In this document: positions 15,272-25,200 of the stretch, piece by piece | How positions within the stretch are numbered: position 1 is the first letter of the stretch | Layout of the letters: the number at the start of each line of letters is the position of its first letter | Source of the DNA: JAJFUG01 sp964473155 | GTDB taxonomy: Bacteria > Gemmatimonadota > Glassbacteria > GWA2-58-10 | NCBI GenBank assembly: GCA_964473155.1 | Contig: CAYYNT010000019.1 | Span: 1 to 63,700 of the forward strand | Reading direction: 5' to 3' | Length of the DNA: 63,700 nucleotides | The notes under the pieces: model-generated | What the model was told of the DNA's origin: nothing | What the model saw: the letters and a program-made list of their open reading frames with translations, nothing else | The model's database searches: none | Made by a program: the position numbers and the translations under genes

Positions 15272-18200
15272 TCAGTTGTAGCGGTCCTCGCCGCTGTGGT
15301 CGGCATACGGCTGGATGCGCAGCCCTCGATACTCGTACATCGGACGGATTTCCCGCAGGAACGGATCGTTTTCCATGGCCTTGATGATATAATTACAGTC
15401 CGGGTGCGTCAGGCCCAGGGAATGACCCACGAAATAGTCCAGTTCCCGCAGCGCCGCCTCGAAATTCCGCCGCGCATCCTGAGACAGCAGGGATTTGCAT
15501 TCCGCGTTCACCGTCTCCAGTCCCTCCGGTATTTGCAGGCCCATTATCTCGGACCTGGAAACCGTGGCGGAGGGGTTTTCCGCCAGCCAGCGCAGCAGCG
15601 TGTAGTAGATAAAATTCCGCAACTCCTGGTTAGGTATTGTTATCCTGAGCAGAAGGTCTTCTCCCAGGAGCAATTCTCCCGATTGACAAAATCCCCGTAG
15701 CGGGACCGGCTCGTCCGGTATTGCGGAAATGTTTATCCCGGCGGCCAGAGGTTCTCCAGTTATAAAACGCGCTTCCAGGGAGCGGCAAGCGCTTTTTTCC
15801 AGCAGGGCGTCCAGGTGACGGTACTTGTCGGCGATATCGCGGTCCGCGGCTACCAGCGCCTCGCCCCTGGCGGTCAGTCCTTCTATCCATTCCGGAGTGA
15901 TTTCTTCCGGGACCGGCAGAAGGCCAATCTGTTTTTTATACCAATGCGCTCCAAGGTCTTCGATGACCGAGGCGCGCAGCACCGTTCCTGAATAGTATTG
16001 AATTACACGGGACAGAACATAGTAGTTCAAGGGGAATTCCCGGTTAAACTGCACGAGATAAGCCGTGTTTTGGAACAGAGTGGATTCTGGAATCTTAACC
16101 GCCGTGGGGACTTGGGATATTTCGCGCATCGCGAATAATTTTCCGTAATCAAGCAGGCTTTCGTACAAGTAAAGATTGCGGGACTGCACTGCGGAGGCTT
16201 TCAAGTCACAAAAGCCCAAGGGTTCTCCCAGGATGCCGCCGGGAAAAATATTCTGGCCCTTGTAGACTGGGAATCCATTTTCTGATAATGCTTTAGCTCC
16301 ACCCAGTTTCAAGCCTTCACCTATCAGCAGGTTTTCCTGCCATTTGAGTCTTTCCTCTTTAGGCTCTTCGAGCGAAACCAGGGTGGCCTTGTCCGGCTGG
16401 CGTCTGGCCCAGGCGGTCTGGACAATGCCGGCCAGCCGCGGGCCGCGGGCCAGTTTTTCCAGGACCGGCAGGTCCGTGTCGCCAACCTTGGTGGTCCACT
16501 GGGCTTCCCGGCCCCTGGCGTAGTCGAGCAGGTCTTCCCAGCGGCCCAGGCTGTCCGGCAGGTAGGCGGTCTGGAACAGGTTTTTCAGGGGCAGGGCGGT
16601 GCGAGCGGCTTTATTCAGGTCGATACAGTCAGCGGACGGATCGTAGCAGTCCATGCTGGCGGTGACTACCTCAACCAGGTCGCTCTCATCCCCCTTTGAA
16701 TTCTCCACGATCAGGATAATGACCGGGCGCTTGATCCCGTGGAACGTCTTTTTGCGCAGCAGCTCCAGGTCAACTATCTCGACGATGCGGTAATTGCGCA
16801 GGGCGGCCCGCAGGCGTCCCGCGTAACCGGCGTCCAGCAGGGCGAGCGGCACGATGAATCCCATGCGCGCGCCGGGCTTGAGCCAGACCTTGAGGGCGCG
16901 GTAAAGGAACAGCAGGTAAAGGTCATACTGACCATGGATCACGTCTCCATAGGCCAGTTCTATTTCCTGGTTCACTTTCCGTCTGTGCGCCCGGACATAG
17001 GGGGGGTTGCCCACCACGAGGTCGTATTGGCTGCCGTTGATCTGTCTGAAACGCGGAGGGAGCGGGGAGGGAGCTATCCGTTTTTCCGCCAGGTCGTTTG
17101 CGGAGACAGGCGCCAGACCCATCTGACCGCCGTTTGCGCTGCCAATGGACAGGCCCATCGGGTCAAGCGAGTTGTTCCCCCCGACCAGGTTCCGTCCGGG
17201 CATGATCTCCCTGGCGACTCTCTTGATGTCCTCCTGGCTTGTCTGCGCGAACAGGTCCATCAGGTGCCAGAGAAACTGTATCTGCGAGAGCGCTATCGAG
17301 AAAGGATTGATATCCATCCCGTTAAGCTTTAGCAGCATTTTCTTGACTGTTTCCGAGGAGAGCATCCCGCTTTTCTTGATCCTCGAAAGCTCTATCTGCA
17401 TGGCCTCGACCAGGAAAGTCCCGGAGCCGCAGGCCGGGTCGAGCACGGACTTGTCCGGTCCGAAACCGCAGCGGTCCAGAATATAGCGCGCAATCTCGGG
17501 CCGGGTGAAAACCTCACCCAGCTCCCGCCGCTTGTTCTCTTCCAGATAATGGTCGTACACGCCGGAAAGGATGTCGCCGCGGACGGATTTAAAATCCCAT
17601 CTGGAAAGCAGGTACATGGAATGCAGAAGGGCCTGGCTGAACACCTCGTCGTTTCCGTTAAGAATCCAGTCCAGGATGTTGGGGTCGAACAATCCGTGGT
17701 ACAGCTCGCGAGCGCTTTCGTATGTCTGCCTTAGCAGGACCTGATACCCGGTCTTGAAATGCTCCGCGTACTTTGCGAAGACCGCGACTCCGCCGTTGGA
17801 GATAAAACTTTTCATCAGACCATGATCTTCCGAGAACCGGATCATCAGCATCCGGCTGAGGATCAGGGAGGCGGTTTCATAGAAAAAGGACTCGGCGGCC
17901 CGTTTTGATTGTTTGTCGTTTTTCAGAAACGAGACTTTTTCCTCGATCCCCGCGCGCTCCGCGTACTTCTGGAGTATGTCAACATCGAGCCGGAGCGCAT
18001 ACAGGCGTTGATCAATATCTATCCGGAAAGCATCGTGTTCTTCCGTGTATTTTAAGTACTCCGCCGCGGTTAGGCTGGTCTGTTTATCGCTGATAGTTAT
18101 TTTAGAGAAAATTATCGGGAACCTGCCGTTATCACTCCAGTTGATGACTCTTTCGCCCCATTCTTTTTCCATGCCCTCGATGAGTCTGTAAGCTTCTTTC

Positions 18201-18850
18201 AAATCCTTGGAAACTCTTGCTTTAACTACCTCCTCGACAGCCATGCGCAGTTTTTCCGACACCAGCCGGATCGTGGCGATAAACTTGCTGCGCCCGAAAA
18301 GGTCTATATCTCTGTAAGCGGAATGGGTTTCTCCTTTTTGAAACTTTGCAAGTTCATTTTCGAACGAAAGTTCCTTTTTACTGATAACTCCAAAGCACTC
18401 CCTGAATTTATGGATGTCCTTCAAATCGTCCCACGGGAAAGCTTCCGGATCAACCTCAAGCCTGTGCTCGACGTTGTAACGTAAAACCTGTCTTTGATCT
18501 ATCAGGAAAAAGAACCGTGTGCCGGATTGGATGTATTTACTTTTATCGTTAAAGATATGAAGCGCCTGTGAACTCAACACATTCCCGGTTTTTGCCTCAA
18601 CCACGGCGGCAAGGTGTTCCAGGTTTTTGACAGCCTTGCCCTGTATCGTGGAATAAATGCTTAAATCCGGGGAGCCGGCTTTCTTCCCGATCGAGGTGTC
18701 GACCTGTATCTGCGCGGCGGCGAGTCCTATTCCGAACTGACTTTGCGTAAAAAGGTCCCGCAACAAGGGATAAATATCTCTTTCCCCTGTTGTCAGGTTT
18801 TGCAACTCCTCTATTTTGGCGATTAATGCGTCCTGCTTTTTGGGGACCAT
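15272..18850 (-). CDS. type IIG-like restriction enzyme / adenine-specific DNA methyltransferase (single chain)
   Basis: A 1192-residue protein. The N-terminus carries a PD-(D/E)xK nuclease-like motif: GSPDLS (D62) with strand VVEAKTG (E85, K87). Residues ~440-720 are an N6-adenine methyltransferase: motif I LDPACGSGTFL (~470), motif IV VVGNPPYVR (~610), and the preceding FTRPEIARYIL element typical of gamma-type MTases. The C-terminal ~350 residues would be the target-recognition region (KGQNIFPGG; NTAYLVQF). It would both cleave and methylate a specific DNA sequence. No separate R, M or S gene is adjacent, so it appears to be a solitary defence gene. The first ~950 bp (17.9-18.85 kb) look more AT-rich than neighbours, consistent with horizontal acquisition. 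Confidence 0.82.
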   Translation of the reverse strand: MVPKKQDALIAKIEELQNLTTGERDIYPLLRDLFTQSQFGIGLAAAQIQVDTSIGKKAGSPDLSIYSTIQGKAVKNLEHLAAVVEAKTGNVLSSQALHIFNDKSKYIQSGTRFFFLIDQRQVLRYNVEHRLEVDPEAFPWDDLKDIHKFRECFGVISKKELSFENELAKFQKGETHSAYRDIDLFGRSKFIATIRLVSEKLRMAVEEVVKARVSKDLKEAYRLIEGMEKEWGERVINWSDNGRFPIIFSKITISDKQTSLTAAEYLKYTEEHDAFRIDIDQRLYALRLDVDILQKYAERAGIEEKVSFLKNDKQSKRAAESFFYETASLILSRMLMIRFSEDHGLMKSFISNGGVAVFAKYAEHFKTGYQVLLRQTYESARELYHGLFDPNILDWILNGNDEVFSQALLHSMYLLSRWDFKSVRGDILSGVYDHYLEENKRRELGEVFTRPEIARYILDRCGFGPDKSVLDPACGSGTFLVEAMQIELSRIKKSGMLSSETVKKMLLKLNGMDINPFSIALSQIQFLWHLMDLFAQTSQEDIKRVAREIMPGRNLVGGNNSLDPMGLSIGSANGGQMGLAPVSANDLAEKRIAPSPLPPRFRQINGSQYDLVVGNPPYVRAHRRKVNQEIELAYGDVIHGQYDLYLLFLYRALKVWLKPGARMGFIVPLALLDAGYAGRLRAALRNYRIVEIVDLELLRKKTFHGIKRPVIILIVENSKGDESDLVEVVTASMDCYDPSADCIDLNKAARTALPLKNLFQTAYLPDSLGRWEDLLDYARGREAQWTTKVGDTDLPVLEKLARGPRLAGIVQTAWARRQPDKATLVSLEEPKEERLKWQENLLIGEGLKLGGAKALSENGFPVYKGQNIFPGGILGEPLGFCDLKASAVQSRNLYLYESLLDYGKLFAMREISQVPTAVKIPESTLFQNTAYLVQFNREFPLNYYVLSRVIQYYSGTVLRASVIEDLGAHWYKKQIGLLPVPEEITPEWIEGLTARGEALVAADRDIADKYRHLDALLEKSACRSLEARFITGEPLAAGINISAIPDEPVPLRGFCQSGELLLGEDLLLRITIPNQELRNFIYYTLLRWLAENPSATVSRSEIMGLQIPEGLETVNAECKSLLSQDARRNFEAALRELDYFVGHSLGLTHPDCNYIIKAMENDPFLREIRPMYEYRGLRIQPYADHSGEDRYN

Positions 18851-18892
18851 TTACTTATCCTGTATATAGGGTTGTGGTAATCTAATTTAAAA

Positions 18893-19555
18893 TCACCTTC
18901 CCCCTTTCACCACCCGCCTGTTCCTATCCGCCCAGGCGCCCCAGAAAACGAACAGCCATATACCCAGCGCGCTGTAAGCTAGGGTCTGCTCATCCGGAGG
19001 GGGCGGGCCGAAATAATTGGCCGCCTGGATGGCCAGAAGCACCAGCGCCAGGCTCCAGAGCGCCCAGACCCCGCGGCGGTTCTCCGGGCGGGTCGCGCCG
19101 GTGTAAATCCATATGCCCAGAACAAAAAGCCCCGCCTCAACCGCAATCGAGCCGGGCAGCGAGTTCCAGAGGCCCAGGCCGAAACGCCGCGGGTCGCCGG
19201 GGGCCAGGGGCAGGTCCGGACGGTGGGTGACATAGTCCAGCAGCCAGTGGCTGGCCAGCACAAGGCCCAGGACCAGGCCCGTGCTCAGGGAGCGCCGCAG
19301 GAGCCAGTAGAGCAGGGCCAGAACCGCGGCCCAGATCAGCACCGGGTAGAGGCCGTGGCTCCAGGGATAGTTGTACAGATCGAGCGGCGTTACTATCGTA
19401 TTGCCCGGATCGATCCGTACGGCCTCGACTCCGGTGAGCAGAAGGACCGGCCAGAGGAGGTCCATGAACTGCGCGGCGAAAAACAGCGTCCCGAGCGAGG
19501 CCCTTGGCGCGGCGCGCTTGGCGATCAGTCCCACGGCGAAATGTCCGATGAACAT
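18893..19555 (-). CDS. integral membrane protein, YdjM/DUF457-like predicted metal-dependent hydrolase
   Basis: About 220 residues from the ATG at 19555, chosen because MFIGHFAVGLIAKR is the family-type N-terminus and AAAGGGAAAAG precedes it. His-containing motifs lie within or next to the membrane segments: GHFAVGL, WSHGLYPVL, ASHWLLDYVTHRPDLPL. This His/Asp pattern is typical of YdjM/LexA-regulated membrane hydrolase-like proteins. Six or so hydrophobic segments are present. The true function of these proteins is poorly known. It sits alone between the R-M gene and the Tat-protein operon, on the same strand as both. Confidence 0.65.
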   Translation of the reverse strand: MFIGHFAVGLIAKRAAPRASLGTLFFAAQFMDLLWPVLLLTGVEAVRIDPGNTIVTPLDLYNYPWSHGLYPVLIWAAVLALLYWLLRRSLSTGLVLGLVLASHWLLDYVTHRPDLPLAPGDPRRFGLGLWNSLPGSIAVEAGLFVLGIWIYTGATRPENRRGVWALWSLALVLLAIQAANYFGPPPPDEQTLAYSALGIWLFVFWGAWADRNRRVVKGGR

Positions 19556-19684
19556 ACTTTTCCCTTTCGGGCTCGGCAGGCCGTGCCCCCGCATAGTCAA
19601 TCCGTATGCCTTCAGAGCCCATCCCTGAAAATATAATCCCGCGCCCGGCGGAGTACAACCGGGCACGGGGTGTATTCATCCTGA

Positions 19685-20629
19685 TCAGGCCGTGCGGATC
19701 AGTTCCTGCAGGTAATCCTTCGATTTCATTATGTCGCGGGTCTGCTGCTCGCCCTCGATCTCGCGCTCGATTGTGACATGGCCCTTGAAATTCAGGCTCT
19801 TGAGCTTGCGGAACACGGCCGGGAAATCGACCCAGCCCTGGCCGATCGGGGTCTCGTTGCCCAGCTCGCGCGGCCCGGCCGGGTAGGTCCCGTCCTTGGC
19901 GTGCATCGACTGGACATATTTACCCAGCACCTCCAGGCCGTCCACCGGGTTGGCCTTGCCGTAAAGGATCAGGTTGGCCGTGTCGTAGTTGACTCCCAGG
20001 TTGCCGGTCCCGATATCTGTTATCGCGCGCAGAAGCGCCACCGGGGTTTCCTGGCCGGTCTCGAAGCGCACCAGTATCCCGCGCTCTTTCGCATACAGCG
20101 CCGCCTCGCGGGCCGCGGCGATGAACCCCTCGTAAAGCGGATCGTTGGGGTCCTCGGGGATAAACCCGAAATGCGAGTTCAGCGCCGGGATGCCCGCCGC
20201 GGCGCAGAAATCCACGCCCTGCTTGAGACGCGCCACACGCGCGGCCCTGTGCTCGGGCGGCACCAGTCCGATAGTGCGCGGCCCGCCGTAGAAATTCCAT
20301 TCCAGCTTACCCGGCCCGTTGCAGATAAGAGCGGTGGGGAAAACTTTGCTCGCGGCCAGGGCCTTTTTCACCCGCGCCGCATGCCCGGCCGAATAGTTCT
20401 CGACCCCCATCTCGCAAGTAGTGAATCCCAGGCTGGTGACCCTCTCCAGCCCCTTTTCCGGCTCATCCGCACCGATAATAATCCCCAGTTTCATCTCGGC
20501 CGAGGCATCCCGCCCCGGCTTGCCAGCCGGCTTTCCACCTGTTTCAGCCGCGACTGCAATCCCTGCGGCCGAGGCCGCCGCGGCAAGCGAGGCCGCGCCG
20601 ATAAAATCCCGTCTTTTGAGCGTGCTCAT
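19685..20629 (-). CDS. Tat-exported sugar phosphate isomerase/epimerase-like TIM barrel
   Basis: A ~314-residue protein. The N-terminus MSTLKRRDFIGAASLAAAAS carries a twin-arginine signal, cleaved around AAAETGG. The remainder is an AP-endonuclease-2-fold isomerase: LNSHFGFIPEDP, VRFETGQE (metal Glu), LGVNYDTANLIL (Asp), VQSMHAKDG (His) and a closing Glu in VTIEREI. It is downstream of a Tat-exported Gfo/Idh/MocA gene with a 20-bp gap, and the two probably act together on an oxidised sugar in the periplasm, as in inositol- or keto-sugar-handling systems. The substrate is unknown. The ATG at 20629 is preferred because GGAG lies seven bases before it; the ATG two codons upstream touches the ribosome-binding site. 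Confidence 0.78.
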   Translation of the reverse strand: MSTLKRRDFIGAASLAAAASAAGIAVAAETGGKPAGKPGRDASAEMKLGIIIGADEPEKGLERVTSLGFTTCEMGVENYSAGHAARVKKALAASKVFPTALICNGPGKLEWNFYGGPRTIGLVPPEHRAARVARLKQGVDFCAAAGIPALNSHFGFIPEDPNDPLYEGFIAAAREAALYAKERGILVRFETGQETPVALLRAITDIGTGNLGVNYDTANLILYGKANPVDGLEVLGKYVQSMHAKDGTYPAGPRELGNETPIGQGWVDFPAVFRKLKSLNFKGHVTIEREIEGEQQTRDIMKSKDYLQELIRTA

Positions 20630-20649
20630 TTGCATTCTCCCTAAGATTT

Positions 20650-21933
20650 TTACTTGTCGAACTGGCGCAGGTCCAGGGCCGGCTCGAAGCAGTCGTCCGA
20701 GGAGGCGACCTCGTCCCAGGTCACACGCCGTCCCCAGTAGGCGGCGGTGCGGCCGAGGATGGCCGACATGGCGGTATCGGCCCCGGCCTGGCCCTCATTG
20801 ATCATCTTTCCGCTGGTGATGCTGCCGATGAAAGCTTTCTGCTTGTTGGGGTCGGCATCCTCAAGGGCCGAGGTAAAACGCCCGGCGGCGCGGTCTTTCT
20901 CGTTCTCCGTGCCGCGGCCGCGGCTGGCCCCGCTGTCCCACTCCTGGGCCCCCTTTATGAACACCCCGCCGCTGTAATGCGCCTCGGCGATGCCCTTGTC
21001 GCCGAAGAACCGCTCGGCGACATCCCCGTAGGCCGGATCGAGCTGGGTGGAGTGAAAATTCACGTGCGCACCGCAGGGATATTCGAAATTCACCTGGTAA
21101 TGGCTCCAGGCGTCGCCCTGGTCCTCGCGTCCCGCGCGGCCGCCCACGCCGCTGGCCGCCACCGGGTGCTGGCCCAGGATCCAGTTGCAGATATCCACCA
21201 CGTGGATGCCCTGCTCGACAAGGATATCGCCGGACAGGTCGCGGAACCAGAACCAGCAGCGCAGACGGTTCTCGTCCCGGGAGCGGTCGGCGCGCCAGTC
21301 AAGCTGCGGCTCGCCCGAGAAATAGTAGGCCTGCACGCTCACTATATCACCGATAAGGCCCTCGTTTATTTTCTGCTTCAGCTCGACATAGGGTGTGGCG
21401 TGGCGGATCTGAAACCCCACGGCCAGGGAGCAGCGCCCATTGGCCCGGTCCGCGGCGCGCAGGAAACGGTTCACGCCCTTGACATCCACCCCGACCGGCT
21501 TCTCGCAGTAGGTGTGCTTGCCCGCCTCCACCGCGGCCTCCATGTGCATGGGGTGGAACACGGCCGGGGTGGTCACCAGCACGGCGTCCACATCCTTGCA
21601 CTCGATCAGGCGAAGGTAGGCCTCGGAACCTGAGAACAGGTTTTTAGCCGGGATGTCGGCGTAGCCTCTCTCGCGGTTGGCCTTGTTGAAATTTTCCTGC
21701 CCACCGGCCAGCTTATCGCGAAAAAGGTCGGCCACTGCGGTTATCCGCGCCCCGGCGTTGGTCACCAGGCCGTATCCCACGTTGGTCCCCCGGTTGCCGC
21801 AGCCGATCACACCCAGCCCGACACTGGAGTTCGCCGTGCTGCCGAACACAGTCTCAGGCCTCAGGATAGTGAAAGCAGCCGAGGCAGCGGCAGCGGACTT
21901 GAGGAAAGTTCTGCGGTTCTGGCGCCTGGACAT
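20650..21933 (-). CDS. Tat-exported Gfo/Idh/MocA family oxidoreductase
   Basis: About 427 residues from the ATG at 21933, which follows a perfect GGAGGT by three bases and begins with a twin-arginine signal (MSRRQNRRTFLKSAAAASAA). The Rossmann domain shows GLGVIGCGNRGTNVGYGLV (NAD(P)-binding GxGxxG-like) and the catalytic-lysine motif EKPVGVDV (TYCEKPVG). A C-terminal alpha/beta domain follows. Enzymes of this family oxidise or epimerise sugars and inositols; a few remove glycosidic groups by oxidation-elimination. It is the first gene of a two-gene operon with the TIM-barrel isomerase. Export through Tat fits a cofactor-bound periplasmic enzyme. The substrate is unknown. Confidence 0.85.
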   Translation of the reverse strand: MSRRQNRRTFLKSAAAASAAFTILRPETVFGSTANSSVGLGVIGCGNRGTNVGYGLVTNAGARITAVADLFRDKLAGGQENFNKANRERGYADIPAKNLFSGSEAYLRLIECKDVDAVLVTTPAVFHPMHMEAAVEAGKHTYCEKPVGVDVKGVNRFLRAADRANGRCSLAVGFQIRHATPYVELKQKINEGLIGDIVSVQAYYFSGEPQLDWRADRSRDENRLRCWFWFRDLSGDILVEQGIHVVDICNWILGQHPVAASGVGGRAGREDQGDAWSHYQVNFEYPCGAHVNFHSTQLDPAYGDVAERFFGDKGIAEAHYSGGVFIKGAQEWDSGASRGRGTENEKDRAAGRFTSALEDADPNKQKAFIGSITSGKMINEGQAGADTAMSAILGRTAAYWGRRVTWDEVASSDDCFEPALDLRQFDK

Positions 21934-22273
21934 GCGACCTCCACGTGTAACGATTTTAGAGATTTTCTCCACACTCCGTGTCATGGTGTAACGCATGTAC
22001 GAATATTACAGCCGCTCCTTTGAGTGCGCAACAGGAATGATCCATAATCTGGAGTGGATTATCTCGCACCGGGCTGCGGGCATGAAGATTGCTTGATTGT
22101 GGTGTGAAAATTTGCAGGCGCTGGCGTTTTAGTACGCGGCCACTGCCGTGGCGGAGCTAAACTGTATCGTTTTCAGGCCGATAACAGAAGTAGGGTGCAA
22201 ATATGCCTGCCCCTGATACGGGTGGGAAGGATTTGCCGGTAGAAAACCCTGTTGAGGGGAGTCACCGCTCTGC
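21934..22273. other. 340-bp divergent intergenic region
   Basis: Separates the minus-strand Gfo/Idh/MocA operon from the plus-strand ASH-repeat gene. The only structure I see is a small inverted repeat, ATAATC-7-GATTAT, around 22044-22062. No convincing -35/-10 pair, RNA gene or small coding sequence was recognised. Confidence 0.4.
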
Positions 22274-25200
22274 ATGCAGCTTAAAGTTCAAAGAATCGCC
22301 TGGTTCATCTCGCTGGCCGTCTCGCTGATGATCCTTTTCACCCGCTGCGAGAATCCACCGACAGTCCAGCCGATCGGAGACCTGACGATCAGCGGCCAGA
22401 TTACGCGTTCCGGCTCCGGCGTCGCCAATGTCGATGTGAAGCTCAGCGGACAGGACAGCGCCTCGGTCAGCACCGACAGCACCGGAGCGTACAGTTTCCA
22501 GAATCTGGGCGACGGGCTGTACCGCGTGGCTCCGGTCAAGAGCGGCTTCAGTTTCAGTCCAGGCGCGCATAACCTTCAGTTGACGTCCTCGGCTGTTTCG
22601 GGCCAGGATTTCGTGATGAGTCCGGCCGGGGCGCAACTGATCTTGATCAAGAACACCCTGGATTTCGGGTTGCTTATCACAGGGAATAACAAGTCCCTGA
22701 ATCTGGGGATCAGCAACCTGGGCTCGGTCACCCTGAACATTTCCAAGCTGGAATTCTCCAGCACGGTTTTCAGTTCGACCGTAACAAGTCTGAACATTGC
22801 GCCGGACAGTCTGACTTATATCCCGGTCAAATTCAATCCAACAGTGGCGGGAGGTTACCAGGCCACACTCACGCTCACAACCTCGGATTCAGCCAATAAG
22901 AAAGTCACGGTTGCGCTGATCGGCTCGGCCCTGGAGGCGGGCAACGCGAAAATCGAAGCCCAGCCGTCAAGCCTCGCTTTCGGCCCTGTCCGGAGGGGCA
23001 GCAGCTCCAGCCTGAAACTGAGCTTGAAAAACACAGGCACGGACAACCTGAATATCACCGCCATAACCTCGAGCGACTCCTCGTACAGGCCGAGCCTGAC
23101 CGCAGCCACCGTTTCCGCGGGACAGAATGTCGAGTTGCTGGTGACATTCTCGCCATCCGATACTCTTCAGCATAACGCCACGCTCACGGTGACGAGCGAC
23201 GCCTCCAACCAGAAAGCGTTCGCCGTTCCGCTCACAGGCAGCGGATTTACTTCAGCGCTCTCGGGCATCCAGGTCGATCCGGTAAGCCTCGATTTCGGCC
23301 GTGTCTTCCTTGACAGCACTGTTCAGCGTCAGTTCAAGGTAACCAATGTGGGGAAGGACACCCTGCTGATTACGGCTTTCCAGTTCGCCAATTCCCAGTT
23401 CAGCGCCGTTTTCGGCGGTGAGATGCTGCCCCCCGGCGCGAACCGTACGTACCAGGTGTCCTGCGGGGCCAAAGTCACCGGTCTGATCCAGTCCGTGCTG
23501 ACAATCTACAACAGCGACCCGTATCAGACCCGTCTGGAAGTGCCTCTGAGAGCCAACATCACGGCCACTCCTCCCACAAGCATCCGTCTGAATCCCTCCA
23601 GCCTGACTTTCGGTCAGGTTCAGAGCGGCCAGACCCTGCGCAAGTGGTTGTATGTGGTGAATCCAACCGCTATCCCCATAGCGGCGGGTCAGATATCTGT
23701 CAGCAAGACCGTGTTCCGCGTGTTTACCGATACACTGACAGTCGCGGCGTTCGATTCCACGCGTCTGGAGGTGGAATTCGCTCCGCAGTCGACCGGCGCG
23801 GTCAGCGCCGTGCTGTCAATGCGAACCAACGTGCTGGGGCAGGACACTGTAAGCGTGTCTCTCTCGGGTGAGGGGACGGCGCCTCCCAGTCCGGCCATGC
23901 AACTCAGCCAGAACTCGCTCGATTTCGGCTCTGTGGTGGCCGGGGTGGCCGCGACCGCCGGATTGACCATCGCAAACAGGGGTGTAGGAGAGCTTTCGAT
24001 ATTCTCGCTTTCCACCAGCCAGTCCGTGTTCACATCCAGTGTAAACTCAATGAAGATTTCGGCCGGGTCCTCAGGTGATGTCCTTCTGGTATTCTCACCC
24101 GACAAGGTGGGGCTTTTCCGCGGGACACTGACCATTTCCAGCAACGACCCGGCAAATCCCAGCAAGGTAATCAACCTTACCGGGGCCGGAGTGGACACCA
24201 CCAGCCGCGTTGCCCTGATGACACTTTCCACGCGGAACCTCAATGTGGGCAATTCACTGGTTCAACTGAGCGCCACCGGATTTTTCGAAATCGGCAATGT
24301 GGGCAAGGACACGCTGAAAGTGACCGGGATCAGTCCAACCCGCTCCGAATTCAAAGTTCAGCCGAACCATTTGAATGTGGCCCCTGGAGGAAAGCAGAGC
24401 GTTACAGTTACGTTCACTCCGCTGGTTGCTGGCGAAGCGGCCGCCGCTCTGGTGATACTTTCCAATGACCTTCTCCGTCCGGTTGACTCGCTGAATGTGA
24501 GTGGCATGGGAATGAATGTAGACTCCACAATAATAACCAGCCGGGAAATATTTATCCCCGGCGGCGTTTTCATGATGGGCAAGGCCGGAGAAGTCGAGCC
24601 GGTGCGGCGTATCACCCTGAGCAGTTTCTATATGGATGCTTACGAGGTGACTAACCAGGAATACAAGGAATTCATGGACGCCGGAGGCTACAACCGCAAG
24701 GAACTGTGGACCGATGAGGGCTGGCAGTGGCGTCAGACCAGCAACGAACAGAATTTCAACCCCGCCGATCCGCGGCCGATGAACTGGGGCAGCGGAGATG
24801 CGCCCTGGCAGAGCGATGCATACTCAAATCAGGCCAACACGCCGGTGGTCGGAATAAACTGGTACGAGGCCTGGGCCTATGCCCGATACCGCGGAAAATA
24901 CCTCCCCACCGAGGCCCAGTGGGAATATTCAACACGCGGCCAGATCGGAAGGATCTATCCCTGGGGCGATGTCTGGGACGGCAGCCTGACCAACCACGGC
25001 CAGAGCCGCAGCCCGTATTTCGATGAATCGGATGGTTACCGCTACTGCGCACCGATTGGAGAGTTCCCGGCAGGCAACAGCCCGGAAGGAGTCAACAACC
25101 TGTCTGGAAACGTGATGGAATGGATCAGCGACTGGAACGGGGACTACAACCCGGAACAGACTTTCAACCCGGCCGGCAGTGTGACAGGCACGGAGAAAGT

